Assembly (NCBI GenBank): GCA_032718475.1
Contig: JAUCBJ010003832.1
Span: 1 to 64,000, forward strand
Reading direction: 5' to 3'
Length of the DNA stretch: 64,000 nt
From: Nemertoderma westbladi
Lineage: Eukaryota; Xenacoelomorpha; Nemertodermatida; Nemertodermatidae
Shown here piece by piece: positions 44,928-58,149 of the stretch. The position numbers and the translations under genes were made by a program. Below the pieces are notes generated by a model. That model was given only the letters and a program-made list of their open reading frames with translations, was not told the origin of the DNA and did no database searches. How positions within the stretch are numbered: position 1 is the first letter of the stretch; every line of letters begins with the position of its first letter.

Positions 44928-45720
44928 TATAGCTATCGGGGCCGCTGACTGTCCCCCATACCTAAACCCGACCGCTGTTTATAAAACTTATTATTAAACT
45001 GAAAGTAACTATTTTCTAAGGTCAGTTGGAGTAAACCATAGAATTCTGTTATTTCCAGTCCAAACATGTTTATCTCCTTTACGTGTTGTGACCAATAATC
45101 CGTAACGACCTTGTCTGCTTCTTCCACAGGTATATTTGTATACATCGCCACTATATCAGTACTGAATATAATATCCATCGGATCCACAGGTTCCATCGGA
45201 TCTAATGGACGAACTCGAGAGATAAAATCGGCCGTATTTTTTAACCGTTCTGGAATGAATAATTGTAAGAGTTGTTGCATGATTTGACAGACAAACCATG
45301 CCGGTTTCTCCGCAGCAGACCCAGTTCTCGCCGAGATTGGCATGGGATTATTTGGTTTATGCGTTTTAGGATTGCAATAAAGCTGGGGTGGGCGGGGTTT
45401 AGTGGTGAGCATTCCGTTTATAACTGTTGGCGGTTGAGTCCGGTCTAAGAGATTCCTAATACCGGCCTTTATTCGAACAGAATCCTTGTTGGTGGGGTCC
45501 CGCGTGAGTTCCTTGTAAGTGCTTGTGTCACTTAGTATATCCGTGTTTACCTTATCGATATACTGTAGGTGTTGTAATAGAACACCGCCAGCCCACCGCT
45601 TTTATCAGTTTTCATCACTTTTTTTAATTACAATGTCCTACAATTTTTCTTTAGGATCTTTAGAGCCTTCTGTTCCTCCGAGGTTAGGTTCGCTGTTGAT
45701 CGGTTTGATTTGAGTGCGAA
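44928..45720 (-). pseudogene. Penelope-like element, N-terminal RT part
   Basis: From about 45715 the minus strand reads LTSEEQKALKILKK, then MKTDKSGGLAV, then after a frameshift TYKELTRDPTNKDS. The frame 45412-44933 follows, with the Penelope signature LYCNPKTHKP, motif A FSTDIVAMYTNIP and motif B GLGMGDS. LINE-B enters just after motif B and the reading resumes at 42893. Together with 42651-42893 and 40560-41223 this is one Penelope-like reverse transcriptase with C-terminal GIY-YIG, broken by two insertions and several frameshifts. Confidence 0.85.
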
Positions 45721-45744
45721 GTTTTGGTACCGAAAATCCGAAAA

Positions 45745-45770
45745 AACCGGTACCGGTACCGGTACCGGTC
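45745..45770. repeat. (GGTACC)n palindromic repeat
   Basis: Run of GGTACCGGTACCGGTACC just upstream of the Penelope N-terminal part. Counterpart at 38589-38616. Confidence 0.8.
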
Positions 45771-45774
45771 TCCA

Positions 45775-48700
45775 GGAACTAAATCAATAAACGAGAATAG
45801 GAATATTGTAGGAAATCCACATTAATTAGGAATCCACTGCTGGATAATCAGTTGGATGGTCCTACCAGCTTAAGGCTAATCGGTACATGTACAGTACTGA
45901 ATGTGTCGGCGTAGCGTTTACCACCATATTGCACTATGTATCTGTTGTATGTTAAAATAATAACAAAATTTCGCATAATATCCTGGATCCGCCCTAATTT
46001 TGGTAAATCGCGATTCAACCTTACACGACCATCGTGTCGCACTATTAGTAAGCTAAGCATGTCGTCACACGTCACATATTCCCATCAGCTCGGCTATGAA
46101 TCGCCCCATACTGTAGGAAGCATAGAAGATTGAGCATGGTAATTAGATGCTATATATGGTTTCTACGGCAGTCCTATACGCTCAAATGACTCTCTTATTA
46201 GTTTTCATATGTGGCTTGCATTTCGGGTTAATTTTTGGATATATTACCATTTCGAGTTTTTAACTTATATAGGGAATGAATACAAATAAAAGTTGAATCT
46301 TTGAATAATTTGTGGGATTTAAGTAATTTAAAAAACACGAGAAAATTTTAAATACTACCTATAATAAGGCACATTGCCGTTAAAACATTTTGTAATTCAA
46401 TTAATTTACTCACATACAACATCAGCCATATCGCAGGTTTCAAAGCACTGGGAGGCATTCCATCAATTCCACTATAGCAGCAGTGTCCGGCTCGAGTTAT
46501 CTGTTTGTAAAACCTGTGAAACACGAGTAATACAGGGCAGGGCACCACCCCCTTTTCTCTCAACCCTTTTCTCGACACACTACCGCTTGAAACGATTTTT
46601 GTTTTGTTTTTAAGTAATGGGGATCTTCTTTCTGTTATACTAATGAAGGATGTACATTCTTCTACATTTAATGAATTAATGGTATTATTAAGCTTGTTTG
46701 TTTTTTAGTCACTTATTTTACATTTACTTTTAATAATGAATTGTCATGACATGAAGCCTTGAGTCTATTATAAAGGATTCCACGTAAAATAGTCCACTAG
46801 GACAAAGGGTTCACTATGACAATCCCCGCATGGAAACTATCGTAGATTTCATTTCGGCACGAATGATTTAAAGGGACTAGCCAGAGGGCACCGCACTAGA
46901 AATAAGTTGTCAGACTTTGTAGGTAATCCCCGACCTAACGCCCGAAGAAAACTTTACATTTTATTTACTTTACTATTGCCTTTTCTAGTACACTAATTAT
47001 TAAACGTTCTGCGATAACGTTGGTAATTGTTGCGGGAAGGATTTACGGTTCTCCCGAAAGCTGGGTTCGCGTTAGTTGTTTACTGTCTGGGGATAACGGG
47101 AAATGTCGAAACTATAGGCTCTAAAATAGAATAGGTTTATGTTGTCTGATGTGAGTATATTTTTAGAGCTGTGTAGTCTGTTATGATAATAATACACTCA
47201 ATATATTGGGGGCCTTGGTTGTATGGCTCTTTGTTTCCTTCCCAATATTGGTATTTTGGTTTTGTTTAGGGGATTCAGATTATTCTCCAAATGAATACGT
47301 TAACAGTATTGCTAAACCTATGATAACTGTCTAAAATAAACATATGGATACCGAGCACGCATCCCTGTTTGATTGGTTAGTGGATACCGAGCGCGTATCC
47401 CTGTTTGATTGGTTAGACAGGGTGCTAATAAGATTGTTGTTAATTTGTTTATCTTTGTTGGATGTATCTGAGGATTTGTGTGAATTATAATATAGAGTTA
47501 AATTAATTATTGATTAAATTATCGAATTAATTATACGAGCCTATGTTTGACAGTGCTGCGATAGTAAACACACTGGATAATTCTGTTTCCATTAAAAGAA
47601 GATCATTATTAGTTTGTGACCTTTGTTGTAGGTGAGAACCCTTCCTTTGTCATGGTTTATGGACCCTTACTTCCTGTTTGTGGATACGCAACTGTTACTG
47701 TATGTTTTCTGTATATAGATATATTTCTATAGATATATTATATGTATATAACATAATATAACAATATATTATGTCCTATTGAATGGCTTGGATCCAAATA
47801 AGTAATCCATTACCCACACAACCGCAACCATAACATTGAAATCAAGTTTTTTTCTTGGAATATCCCCCACGTTACAACATATTTTTCCTTTGTCGAGAAT
47901 TAAATAGGACGCATAGCATACATATGCACTAATGCAGTAGCGTAAACAGTAGGGTAAACAGAAACACAGGTGGGGTTGAAAGTTTATGGAGGTGTATTTG
48001 CAAGTGACATAATGGAGGAACTTCTTATGGTTATTATCTAACACAGAAGGTTGTCGAACGCACGAACAAAACCACATCGTTCTGTTAATGAAGATGGCTT
48101 ACAATCAAGCAATACGATACCTCGAGAATATGAATAAAAACCTGTTCATTATAAAACTTGCAATATCCTGTATCCCTGCGGAAGAAAAGGAAATGGACAA
48201 GATACTTCCTTAAAATTTCCTTTTGATAAACATGGATAAATTGTGGCTCTTACTTCAAACATTAATTAATAAGTATGATCATGCTGTCAGACATGACTGG
48301 AGATGGCATACTGCGTGGCGTACTATGCTCTATATACACATAAACATATGCAAATGTAAAATTTATGGGAGTTGTTGAGTAATCACAGAATTCCCTTTAA
48401 CAACTATCTGTATGGGTGTGTCTCTTCTACTTGCACACACAGAAAAGATATGCCAGCGATTTTTTACTCTTTTGTCAGCATCCTTGTGCTTTCAGCCAAT
48501 GTATGCGCTCATCATCGGATGGAAAAATATTCCCTTGTTGTAATTGGCGAGTCTTCCACCCATCACAGATTATTCCAGGGAAAGATAATTGAGCGATGTT
48601 GTACAGATCTTATACATTATTTTCGAGGGAAAAACTTATATATCTTTTAATTTATTACACTTTGTTTATCGGGTAATTATCAAATAGTACATGTCCTTGT

Positions 48701-49510
48701 TAGAATGGCAATATCCAATGAAAACCACTTAAAATGTTTAACAAATCTTTATTATATTGGTTGAAAACGAAATGAATCCCCAACACAGTCAATATGAATT
48801 GTACATTTTACATTTAAAAGTAATTTCAACACTTTTCCGAAAGTGGGATTTTCATTTAAAAGTTACTTCGTTCTGAATATTAATGTATCTCATGGAATTA
48901 GATAGTTATAGATAATTTAGGTTTCATATGTACAAAATAACTTTGGAATGATGTCTGAATGAATAGCCTGAGATAATTTGTTGTCATCATTGAATCATAA
49001 TGAAAAAAAAATGACAGTTTCAATGTGTTAATTCAATGACACAGGAAAAACATGTACATTTCGAACACGTCTTAACTTCACTGTTTATCAACGAAATTAA
49101 GATGTCAACATGTACAGATCGAAATCCAATTACGGTCGGTCAACTTTCCATCTGTAGGCTAACAATAAAATAAATTACGGGAAAGACAAACTAGAAACTG
49201 GCCTAGCGGCCGCGGCCTGTGAAGGTACTGCCTGGTCAACTAAAACTAAACTCCATCCTGTCTCTTCGCAGTCTCGACGAGTTTTGTTTAATTCAAGTCG
49301 AGATTTATCTAGTTTCAGTTTCGGCCAATCATAGAACCTCGGCCCAACTGGGTCGTGGCCTCCCAGTGTGTTGAGACTATTGTGAGGGATATCGAGGGAT
49401 TTCGAAGTTCAGATTCGGCCCATTAGAGTGTCCCATTCGTAGACCAGTCGTCTCTTTGGTCTGGAAAGATCGAGTGATCTTACATTTGCCCTATGTAGTA
49501 TCTATGGTCA
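45775..49510. other. AT-rich spacer; one 36-bp tandem duplication
   Basis: No gene supported. A 36-bp unit beginning GGATACCGAGCACGCATCCC is duplicated at 47346-47381 and 47382-47416 with a few differences. 47700-47780 is TATA-rich simple sequence. Frames of 102 residues (48077-47769, minus) and 92 residues (48372-48650, plus) have no recognisable domain. Confidence 0.45.
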
Positions 49511-49514
49511 AAAA

Positions 49515-49770
49515 TTTGCAAAATCGTTAAAAGCCGTTTTAATTTTGATCACTCTTTCTAGGATTCCTTACAGAAAATAGTAAACTTGCGGTTCCAAATA
49601 ATAGTAATTCCCTTAAATGTCGTACTTTCAGTGTAGCAGTCGCTGTGGTGCCTGTACTGCTCAATATCACTTCTTCGTTGGTCCTTACTGCTAAGGACAC
49701 CACATCCTTGGATGTTAAATGTATAGGAATGTTACCAAAACACTTCAGTGAATGCGAGATTGCCATGGGA
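49515..49770 (+). pseudogene. degenerate LINE-B-related RT fragment
   Basis: The plus strand reads KAVLILITLSRIP, then LKCRTFSVAVAVVPVLLN and LVLTAKDTTSLD. These align with KAWAALNRLSRI, LKVRLFRAAVVPVLLY and ALTAEDTKSLD of LINE-B. Strongly diverged and interrupted, hence older than the other copies. Confidence 0.6.
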
Positions 49771-49774
49771 CAAA

Positions 49775-52700
49775 CATTGATGGTTTAAAATCAGTTTATT
49801 AATCCATAACATAACGGATCCATAACATTAGTTACAACCTCACAATGAGAAACAGACTATAGGAGATATTTTAGATGACCTTCATCAGGGGGTACAAACT
49901 AGTCCCATTTCTCTTCCTTATTACATCCTAAGACATTCATAATTCAGCACCCTCATTCAGGTAACACACTCTATGTATCACCAACGTAGCATGTTAAAGA
50001 TTTCATGAAGTGATTTGTGTTCTATTAGATACATTAGAGGCAGACACTGAAGCTACAGAAACTACTGAAGAAGTTCCTGGTAGTTCAGAACTACTGAAAC
50101 AACTGAAGAAACTACATCCAATATTGGTCTATTGAGGTTTACAAATATGATCGCAACTCATTATTGATGACACTCATCGCTCACGATTGGGTTTGTTTTT
50201 GTGTCTTTTAGCACTGAGATATTGATGTTCAAACATTAGCTAGACTGAAAAACAGATGGATTACTCCTATTTGGCCTTAATAGGAATAAAAATAAAGCCC
50301 TTAGTAGCTTAGTTGTGGTTCACTCACAGCTCATAAAGAAACACATCTGCAAAGCACAAATATTATAATACATAGTTAGTCGGAAAATAAGATTGATAAA
50401 TACAAAATATATACATAAATAAATACAAATTAATTATATATTAATTTGTCTCGCAGATAGAACAGTAGTAGTGTTTATGATTTAAACACAAAAATTGTTG
50501 ATTCATAAATAATAAAATGTATGTTATGCTATTTATAGAAATTTGTTGTAATAGTCAGTTCCATGAATACATATAACAAATCAAAACTATATTTAATAAC
50601 ATTTGGTACTGGATTGTGTAAAGTAAATAATAATTATTTTAATAGGTTGATTTATTATTATTAGTACGTGATTTAGTATGTTACATTATAGTGTGGTGTT
50701 AGGCAATTTGAATATATAACATTATCCTATGTTGATTTATACCACCTTTGCTTATACAACATTATTTAATTCAACATATTAGCTGTGTGGGGATCTAATG
50801 AATAATAATGAATGTTTGTATCGTTTGAAAGTGTAAAGTACGATTGCGCCTTCGCAGCCAGGTATTACTAGTTTGTATTGTTCAAACTGAAATGCGGAAA
50901 GAGGAATTAAATTAAACTCTCTTGTTGTAGGCCCCACCCACATCTACAGTACCAGGTATCCCGAGAAATTATCGTTGGCGTTAATAATCCAACAAGTCGC
51001 CTGCTGTCAACATCGGAATGGACAAAGAGCTACATCAACATCCAACTCGAGTTCTTAAGTGAAAACATAATGCCCTTTTATAATAATACGGTATGCGCGG
51101 GGGGGGGGGGGGGGGGGGATCCATTACTCCCTTGTTGTTAAGAGAAACTAACAGAAAGATAATACAATATAGATCCACCAGTGTGAATCATTAAATACCG
51201 GAATATTCTTACTTTATAGGAAGATAATAATAGATGGTAGTATTGTGTGAAAGTTATATAATAGGCCTAATTTTATCCAACTGTAAAGTAAGTTCTTTCG
51301 TTGGGAGCTAGTGACAATATATTCCAATATATTTTATACAGTATATAATTGTTACAAATAACATACATGTTTTTAAATAGATGATCTATTCACACAAAAC
51401 CTTGATGGAATTAGCAAGCATACATAAAGAAACCAGTCTAGCATTATACTGTTTTTTTTTATGTCGTTGTGACAAATGTGGAAAATTATATATATAATGT
51501 TTTCATGTATATATAAAATTATCGTTGTGTTACGCGCGTGAACATCGCTCTCAGAACATATAGTATATCAAACTTTGTGCATTAGTGCAAGATTGTTAAT
51601 TCACGGTTCAACCATTCCTTTTATTTTGCATCGTTGGGATATACAAAGGAGTAACATATAGTAACATTAACATTGATATCCAATAAGTCTCAGATTGGTT
51701 CACCTCATCAACCTTCCAATACATTCAATAGAGCAGCCATTGTTGATTATAGCAGTATGTTGGTGTTTGCGAGTATCATACATACATGTCAGTTTTTGTC
51801 AGAGTTGTGATATCTTTAGTGTTCGCAGATATTTCTGATATTTCGCCGGGGAGGTGTTTAGATAATGATTTGGAAGATTAATTAATTTAAAAAGCATAAT
51901 ATAGATTTGTATTTACAGTTATTTATATAATATGCATGTATGTAATTTGTTGAGAAAGATTTAACATTATAAGTTAGTTGTAGAAGCATAGCATAAAAAA
52001 GTACTACGGAGTAGAAGATTACATGAAAATCATTTATTTAAATATAATATATATAATATATAATATATTTAAATAATTTAATTCTTCAATGACAAAAAAT
52101 AAAAATAAAGGTTGATAAAAAGTTATCAATAGGTAAATATAATACAGATATAGATACAGAAATGAAATATTTAATTATTAATTAAATCATAACTTAAACA
52201 ATCAATTAATTTTTAATATTTAAGTATTAAACAAATAAAATGTTAAACTATTTATATAGTATGTAACAAATTTATACATAATTATAACATTCTTCAATGT
52301 CTACTTCTAATAAGTATAGCATATGATAGAATTACCAATCACAATGTATTTGAAACAATAATATTATTTTGAAATACTACATAATAATAATTATAATAAT
52401 AATTATAATAATAAAGAATAATGTTTATACACGATAACATCCATGGATCAGTATTCTTACAACAGACTAGAGGCTCGGTTTCTTACTGTCGAAATAAAAA
52501 AACAGTTTCCTGTTTCCTAAACCCATCAGATAATGGATCAGAGGATGATGATGGGTTAGTACAGAGATCTAATTTTTTGTAAAAGAAGTTACAGGAATTC
52601 AAACAGTTGAATTAGCTGAGTTATAGTTAATCAAAGATACTATGTGATTGTGATATGCAAATTTTTTTGGAACGGGGTGTGAGGGATTTTTTATTAAAGG

Positions 52701-53070
52701 AGGAACTGCTTCCCCTCTGAAGAATTTTTGATGGTTGATTCTTGATTTAGAATATTATGTTATGGCACTCGGATTTTAAAACACCTCGCACTGTAAACTT
52801 ATTAAAACTTTGAGAGATTAGATTTTGGATGTAAGTATTAAGTGGAAGTAATATTAATTTCTTAAAACTTAAACCGTTAATGAAATCATTATTGTCCCTT
52901 CAATACAATACCTTATGTACTAGAACAATACCAAAAGTACAGAGGGACACGCAAGACGCGAAACAAACTAGGGATGCTCACAGGGCGTGGCTGTTAAAAA
53001 ACACAACAACTAAACTGCCACTTGCCAACACCTACCTTGTCACTTCATGGAACAAAGAGTACTCCCGGAT
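49775..53070. other. AT-rich spacer
   Basis: No gene supported. A G-run of more than 20 lies at about 51097-51118. 52030-52440 is extremely AT-rich with ATAATAATT repeats. Confidence 0.5.
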
Positions 53071-53079
53071 GCAGCCTTA

Positions 53080-53450
53080 CTGAAGTCAAGGCTGCTGCAA
53101 AGAGTATTAAGACCAATCGTGCCAGTTGAGCTCTGAGTTCTTTAAAATACTAAGTGTTAGGAGCTCTTTTATCCTTCCCTCCAGACTCTATATAATATTG
53201 GAGGTGTCCCATTGGCCCCCCCAAGCATGAAGCATGAGACTTGGGCAAAGCCACCTCCGCTTTGAAGGACATTGCTTGTGCTGTGAGGACCAGCCTGTAT
53301 ACAATCTTGTGCTTTGTCAGCCTCATAGAGAATATATGCAATAATAACTTTCTTAAAACGCCTCTTAAGGGACACAGGCCTTGAAGATGCGGATTATCTC
53401 TCGAAAGTCATGGGGGCAATTTTGTTGACAAGCCGGCATAGCATTATAAA
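53080..53450 (+). pseudogene. degenerate, internally deleted LINE-B fragment
   Basis: A short piece matching EVKAAAKSIKTNRAS (about 53080-53128) is joined to the C-terminal region (TLYNIGGV near 53190, then the CTCCGCTTTGAAGGACATTG segment). The match ends near GTTGACAAGCCGGCA at about 53435. The RT core is deleted, so only the ends of the copy remain. Confidence 0.7.
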
Positions 53451-53459
53451 TTCAAGCTA

Positions 53460-53640
53460 CACTAAGTTAAGTTAATCTTTAATAAATGTCCAGGGCATTA
53501 TATGACCCCAGCCACAAGCGGCTTAACACACTATAAATTTATAATTAACCAATAACAATAACAATAATTAGAAGACCGTTAGGGCTTACTTGTTGAGAGG
53601 TCAAGTATATGTGCCGCTATAACCCTGCAAACTGTCCTTC
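53460..53640. other. spacer with possible LINE 3' end
   Basis: AAGTTAAGTTAATCTTTAAT at 53463 resembles LINE-type 3' ends. Not assigned. Confidence 0.3.
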
Positions 53641-53901
53641 TAAAGGCCCATTATTACGTGGCTGTACGACAGCAATACGGTGACCGTACAGTAAGAAATT
53701 GTGATATTTGTCCGTACAGCAGCCATCAGGCAGCGTACAGTATGTTTGGTATGCCGTACAGCAATAGATTGTACGGTTGTAAAATAACTGTAGATTCCGT
53801 ACAGCACCGTTCGGCCATGGATGAGGCCGTACTTTGACCTCCGGCCGCCGTACCACGTTGTCGTAACGGCTGTCGTACGGCCAAGTATAAATGGACCTTT
53901 A
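53641..53901. mobile_element. 261-bp MITE with GTAC-rich interior
   Basis: Ends TAAAGGCCCATTATTACGTG and (reverse complement of the right end) TAAAGGTCCATTTATACTTG, each followed by GCTGTACGACAGC or GCCGTACGACAGCC, form imperfect inverted repeats of about 35 bp. The interior repeats CCGTACAG about five times. If the outermost TA is a duplicated target, the element starts AAGG; this cannot be settled from one copy. No coding capacity. Confidence 0.7.
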
Positions 53902-53904
53902 TGG

Positions 53905-54495
53905 CCTGACAGTCTTCGTATAGCCAGCTTGCTGGCTCTCTAGTTATATACTCCGAGTAAACATATATGATGCTCTATATGCTTCAAGGGGACAATAATA
54001 ATAGTAGTGTGTGCAAGTAATTATGTAAATATCAAATTTTCAAACAAACAAAGTTAGGCATATCATGTCATGTAACTAATTAGTACCAAGATACTTTGAT
54101 TTCTTTTTTAACAGAGACTGACAATTTGTTTCGCAACATGACATTGGTTACAGGGCACGATATGCTTTAACAAACTCAAAGTTGATAGTAAGTCATTCCA
54201 TTCCAAAATACTTGATTATTTTATCTCCCTTTTCCTAATTACTGGCACCTACCACTATCAACTGATTGATTGCCAGATACCCCGAAGTTACGGACTGTTT
54301 GATAATTTCAGCAACTTGTTGATTTCAGTGTCAATTATATGTCTTAATCTGCTAAGGTATAATTTCCTCACCTATAATCTTCTATACTTTCTCCTGATAT
54401 CTGATAAACACAAACGAAACAAATGAGAAATTTTCACTGTACTCATTGATATTTAAAGCAGTGGGGTTGAATGTGATTGTGACAACATAGATGAT
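53905..54495. other. AT-rich spacer
   Basis: No gene seen. A small inverted repeat AGCCAGC/GCTGGCT lies at about 53921-53937. Confidence 0.5.
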
Positions 54496-54499
54496 GGTT

Positions 54500-55165
54500 A
54501 AATCATCTGACATGACTGTATGTGCGGGATTCTACTGCTTCTACTTTCTTGTAGCGTGAACTTGAAATCATCACCAGTTATGACTGTCCTAGTAATGGAG
54601 CACATGGGTCTGTCGGGTTGCAGTACGCCAGCCAAGATTGGGGAAGAACTCAGTTTCACCATCTGGCGAGAGTACCTGAGCTTCTGTGTCACAATAAGTA
54701 TAATAATTAAATGCGAGCTACGTCTACTTCTGGGATTTCCAGCATTTCAGCTCCATTGAATGCTTTCTTGAAGTCCACAAAGCAATGGTATCGATTTTGG
54801 ATATTACTCCTCTAAATGAGGTCTAATTCTATATAGAATCATATTGTCGATTACCGAAATCCATATAGCCCTATCGAAATATTATATAAAATAGATGGCT
54901 TTTCTCCTTTCCGAATCCATTGGCATTGAAACATCCAATAATGGTCTGTTCGGCACTCATGTTTTCCATAGCTCTGCAGGGATTTCATCTAATCCACCTG
55001 CTTTATGATTGGATATGCATTTAATGATTCTCAGGAGTTTTGCAGTTATGAAGTAATCCGTTTCTCTATGAATCATATATCTTGTCATAATATTTTCCTT
55101 GTACAGTAGGGTTGTAGACCTTGATATTCGGCGGCTACCCAGAGATCTTTCCACTTCCAATCACA
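54500..55165 (-). pseudogene. degenerate LINE-A-related RT fragment
   Basis: The minus strand reads SNHKAGGLDEIPAELWKT (about 55013-54960), a piece of GEKP, motif A FVDFKKAF (about 54780-54755), then SILAGVLQ and FTLQESRSSR (about 54650-54540). All correspond in order to LINE-A, with deletions between. Motif C is lost. An old copy. Confidence 0.75.
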
Positions 55166-55329
55166 TGCACATGGTATTGCAAACCAGTCCAATACAGGAA
55201 TTGTGTGGATTACGGGATAACCGGGAGTGCGTTATTCTTCAGCATGACAATAATAATCATTGGTAACAGGAATACACCGTTCTTCTGTCATCTAACTCTA
55301 AAAACAAAAACTGTATAGGCCTAGTACCA

Positions 55330-56085
55330 CTTGCTGTTATAACAACCGAAGGGCTGCAGAGTTCGCTGGATATCCTTGGTTCATATTCGCAGTACTGGCA
55401 AGTTCAAGTAAGCCTAAAAAATCACAGGTACTAGTTTTCAGAGGGGGCGGAAGAGTTCCATCCTCATTAAGCTGGACATTTAACGGTGTAATAATGGACA
55501 TGTTAATCATTACGAGTATTAGCCCAAGCTACTCTAGCCGAGAAAGCAGAGCGCGTGTATTTCACTCTACTGAAGAAGTACTTCATGTCTTTCCCTAATA
55601 ATTCCGAGTTATGCGAGATATTATCCGAGTTTATTTGACGCCTTGATTAAGTCTATTCTGTGTTATGGCTGTGAAATTTGGGGGTTCGTTAACTGCCCCA
55701 ATATTGATAGAGTAGCTTTTAATTTTCTCAAATAATTCCTTGTAGTTAAAGCATCAACAGCTAACTCGGCTGTATATGGCGAAACCGGATACCTTCCTTT
55801 AGAAATTGAAAGAAATTTCAGAAATTATTAAGTACTGGGTGAAGGTTATTAGTATGCCCGTGTAGATAGAAAATTATATGATCTGTTACTGGAAATGCAA
55901 CCTATTGGAGCTAATAGTAACTGGGCATATTCAGTTAGATGATTTGAGATTTTTTTGTATGTGGTTGGAACAGTCAGCTGGAATATGTGACCAAAGCAGT
56001 TACTTAAGCGGATCAGAGCCAGTTTGAATGATCAGTGTTTTCTGAACTGGCGTGCATCGATCAATACTTCGTCAAAGGGTGGGTG
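55330..56085 (+). pseudogene. LINE C-terminal fragment of a third family (CR1/L2-like)
   Basis: The plus strand reads LQSSLDILGSYSQYW, KKSQVLVFRGGGRVP, then AERVYFTLLKKYF, ILCYGCEIWGF, STANSAVYGETGYLPLEIERN and KLYDLLLEMQP in shifting frames. This is the typical region downstream of the RT in CR1/Jockey-superfamily LINEs and differs from LINE-A and LINE-B. Only this C-terminal part is present. It abuts the SINE-containing repeat at about 56085. Confidence 0.7.
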
Positions 56086-56094
56086 AATTATATA

Positions 56095-56610
56095 GGTAGG
56101 CGTTTCGGCTAACCAGGTCTCACCAGTAGCGCTAACCAGTTCAGCCACTTACCCCTGACATTTGCTCTCCCACCGAACCCACTTCTATTGAACAGACAGT
56201 CTTAAGTTGCATATCCTATTGCCATTTAGTAACAAAATTATATTTAAAAACATCATTTATTACAGTTCCATTATCAGCTAAAACCCAATTAATTTAATTA
56301 ATATCATCTGACAGCAATTCTCCAATTAACCACACTTTTCACCGGATCCGCCAACGGCAACTCCCGTAACATCCCGAACTAGATCTAATGAAATAAAATG
56401 ACTAAGTAAACTGGTGACCGACCCCATTAGCTACTACATTAGCGGACAAAGTTCAGTAGCTTTACGGACAATGTTGCATATCCCAGTGTGAACGTGGATA
56501 CAGTGCCTTAGCAACCTTCAGTTTCTTTGGTGCTGCTTGCTGGTTCAAACCCGAGACAAGTTTGTAGAAATTAGGCACTTTTATGTCCCCAGGCAATACA
56601 CCCAGCGGTT
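56095..56610. repeat. dispersed repeat, copy 2, with partial SINE at left
   Basis: Matches 28995-29507 through to the same TTAA site. The SINE A box (minus strand TGGCTGAACTGG, 56147-56136) is kept, but the B-box side is cut. A 50-70 bp length difference (56190-56260) and small deletions distinguish the copies. Confidence 0.75.
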
Positions 56611-56614
56611 TTAA

Positions 56615-57780
56615 CCCTATATGGCCAGGGGGGGGGGTCATTTTATAAATTTTTTCGTAATTCATCTGTATCTTTGAGTCAAAGTTTGTTTGGAAAACAG
56701 ATTTCGTGACTTTTCCTAAAATTTAATGGACTATCCAACAGAGCAAAAGCCATTTATATGGCTTTGATAGTTTTCGTGCTGTGGTCCCTTTCTGCCACTG
56801 GCACTCATCTCCATTTTTTTCGTGCTAAAATGTGTAAAAAGTGTTTATGGCTCACTAAAATTAATTTCTTTGCGGAATATAACGGTTTTTTTGGATGCTG
56901 ATAACGATTATGGAACTCAAAAATAACATTCTAGAAAAGTTTTGGTAATTTTGAAACTGCCCTCTGGGACACGAAAAAAACAAGTAGTGCAAATATGATA
57001 ATGAAAAATCACCACAAAATCAAATTGATTTTATGACCATATGGGTTTTTTTCTGATGCTGATCACGAATATGACACTGAAACATATCGTACAATGTTGA
57101 TTATGAAATTTTTTGGGATGTGTCAATGTGCGGCACAAAAAATACAAGTAGCACAAATTTGATAATCAAAAAGATTTTCATTACCAAATCAACCTGATTT
57201 TTTGACATGATGGGTTTTCTAGGACGCTGATCACGAATATGACACTCAAAAATATCGTATTATAAAAACAAATTCTATTTTTGCCGTTTGAAATACATTT
57301 TTTGCTACTTGTATTTTTCGTCCCACCTGACAAGAACCAAAAATGATAGTTGCATTACCACGAATGATTTTTAATGAGTTGTATCGTGATCAGCGACCAG
57401 TATAGCTTCAGAATTACCAAACCAAAGGCACAATTTAACAGTTTGTAATTTTTTGATACTTGTACTTTTCGTTCATGGACACCAGAATGGCACAAAAATT
57501 GGACTTACATTGCAAGAAGTATATATAACTAGCTTCATCGCTATCGGCGATCTCGAAAACCCGTTTAATTATCAAACCAAACACAAAATTGTTTAGTTTG
57601 AAAAAATTTTTACAAGTACTTTTCGTCCGGGGGGACCCAAATAGCATCAAAAATGATGTTTGCATTGCCAGAAAATACTTTTAACAAGTTTTATCGTGAT
57701 CAGAGATCTCAAAAACACTTATACCATCAAAATTGTAATTTTTGAGCCAAGATCTAAAAAATTTCTAAAATAACCAGCCC
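56615..57780 (+). mobile_element. TTAA-type foldback element (family 4), right end lost
   Basis: TTAA at 56611-56614 is followed by CCCTATATGGCCAGGGGGGG. Three forward modules at about 56883, 57042 and 57211 (GGTTTT..ACGCTGATCACGAATA) are followed by three inverted modules at about 57381, 57538 and 57694 (TATCGTGATCAGCGAC, CGATCTCGAAAACC, ATCGTGATCAGAGATC). Symmetry centre near 57310. No terminal ..AGGGTTAA is found, so the right end is truncated or diverged. Confidence 0.75.
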
Positions 57781-57784
57781 CTGC

Positions 57785-58145
57785 TGCCGACTGTGGGTCC
57801 CAAACACTTTTTGTTAATGCATAACCCATATATAATTATACTCCCTTATTAGAATTCGCGGTATGGGTCGTAACCGCTGAATAACTAAGACTACAGATTA
57901 AACCCATCCGTTAGTATGGGCTGCAGTCACTATTTTGTTCAATTTTATTTAGATTTTGTGTCGCTCTGCGTTGGTATTGCTCGATTTCTTGCTTGCATCC
58001 CGATGGTTTGTTGCTGTTTATTCATCCATCGTCCCATTCAGTAGTTAACAACTAAGTTATAAGTATATTGCTTTGAATTTATCATTATAATAATCAAAAG
58101 TATCTAAAATTAAAGCTCTTGAATTTAGACAATCATCAGCCTCGT
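57785..58145. other. spacer
   Basis: Nothing recognisable. Confidence 0.5.
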
Positions 58146-58149
58146 ATGA

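Noticed and set aside
47769-48077. 102-residue minus ORF, cysteine- and tyrosine-rich
   Set aside because: No recognisable domain or supporting context.
48447-48650. Small ORF whose start looks like a signal peptide (hydrophobic run ending in ANVCA)
   Set aside because: AT-rich context, no homologue recognised, no conserved cysteine pattern; a hydrophobic start is expected by chance in such DNA.
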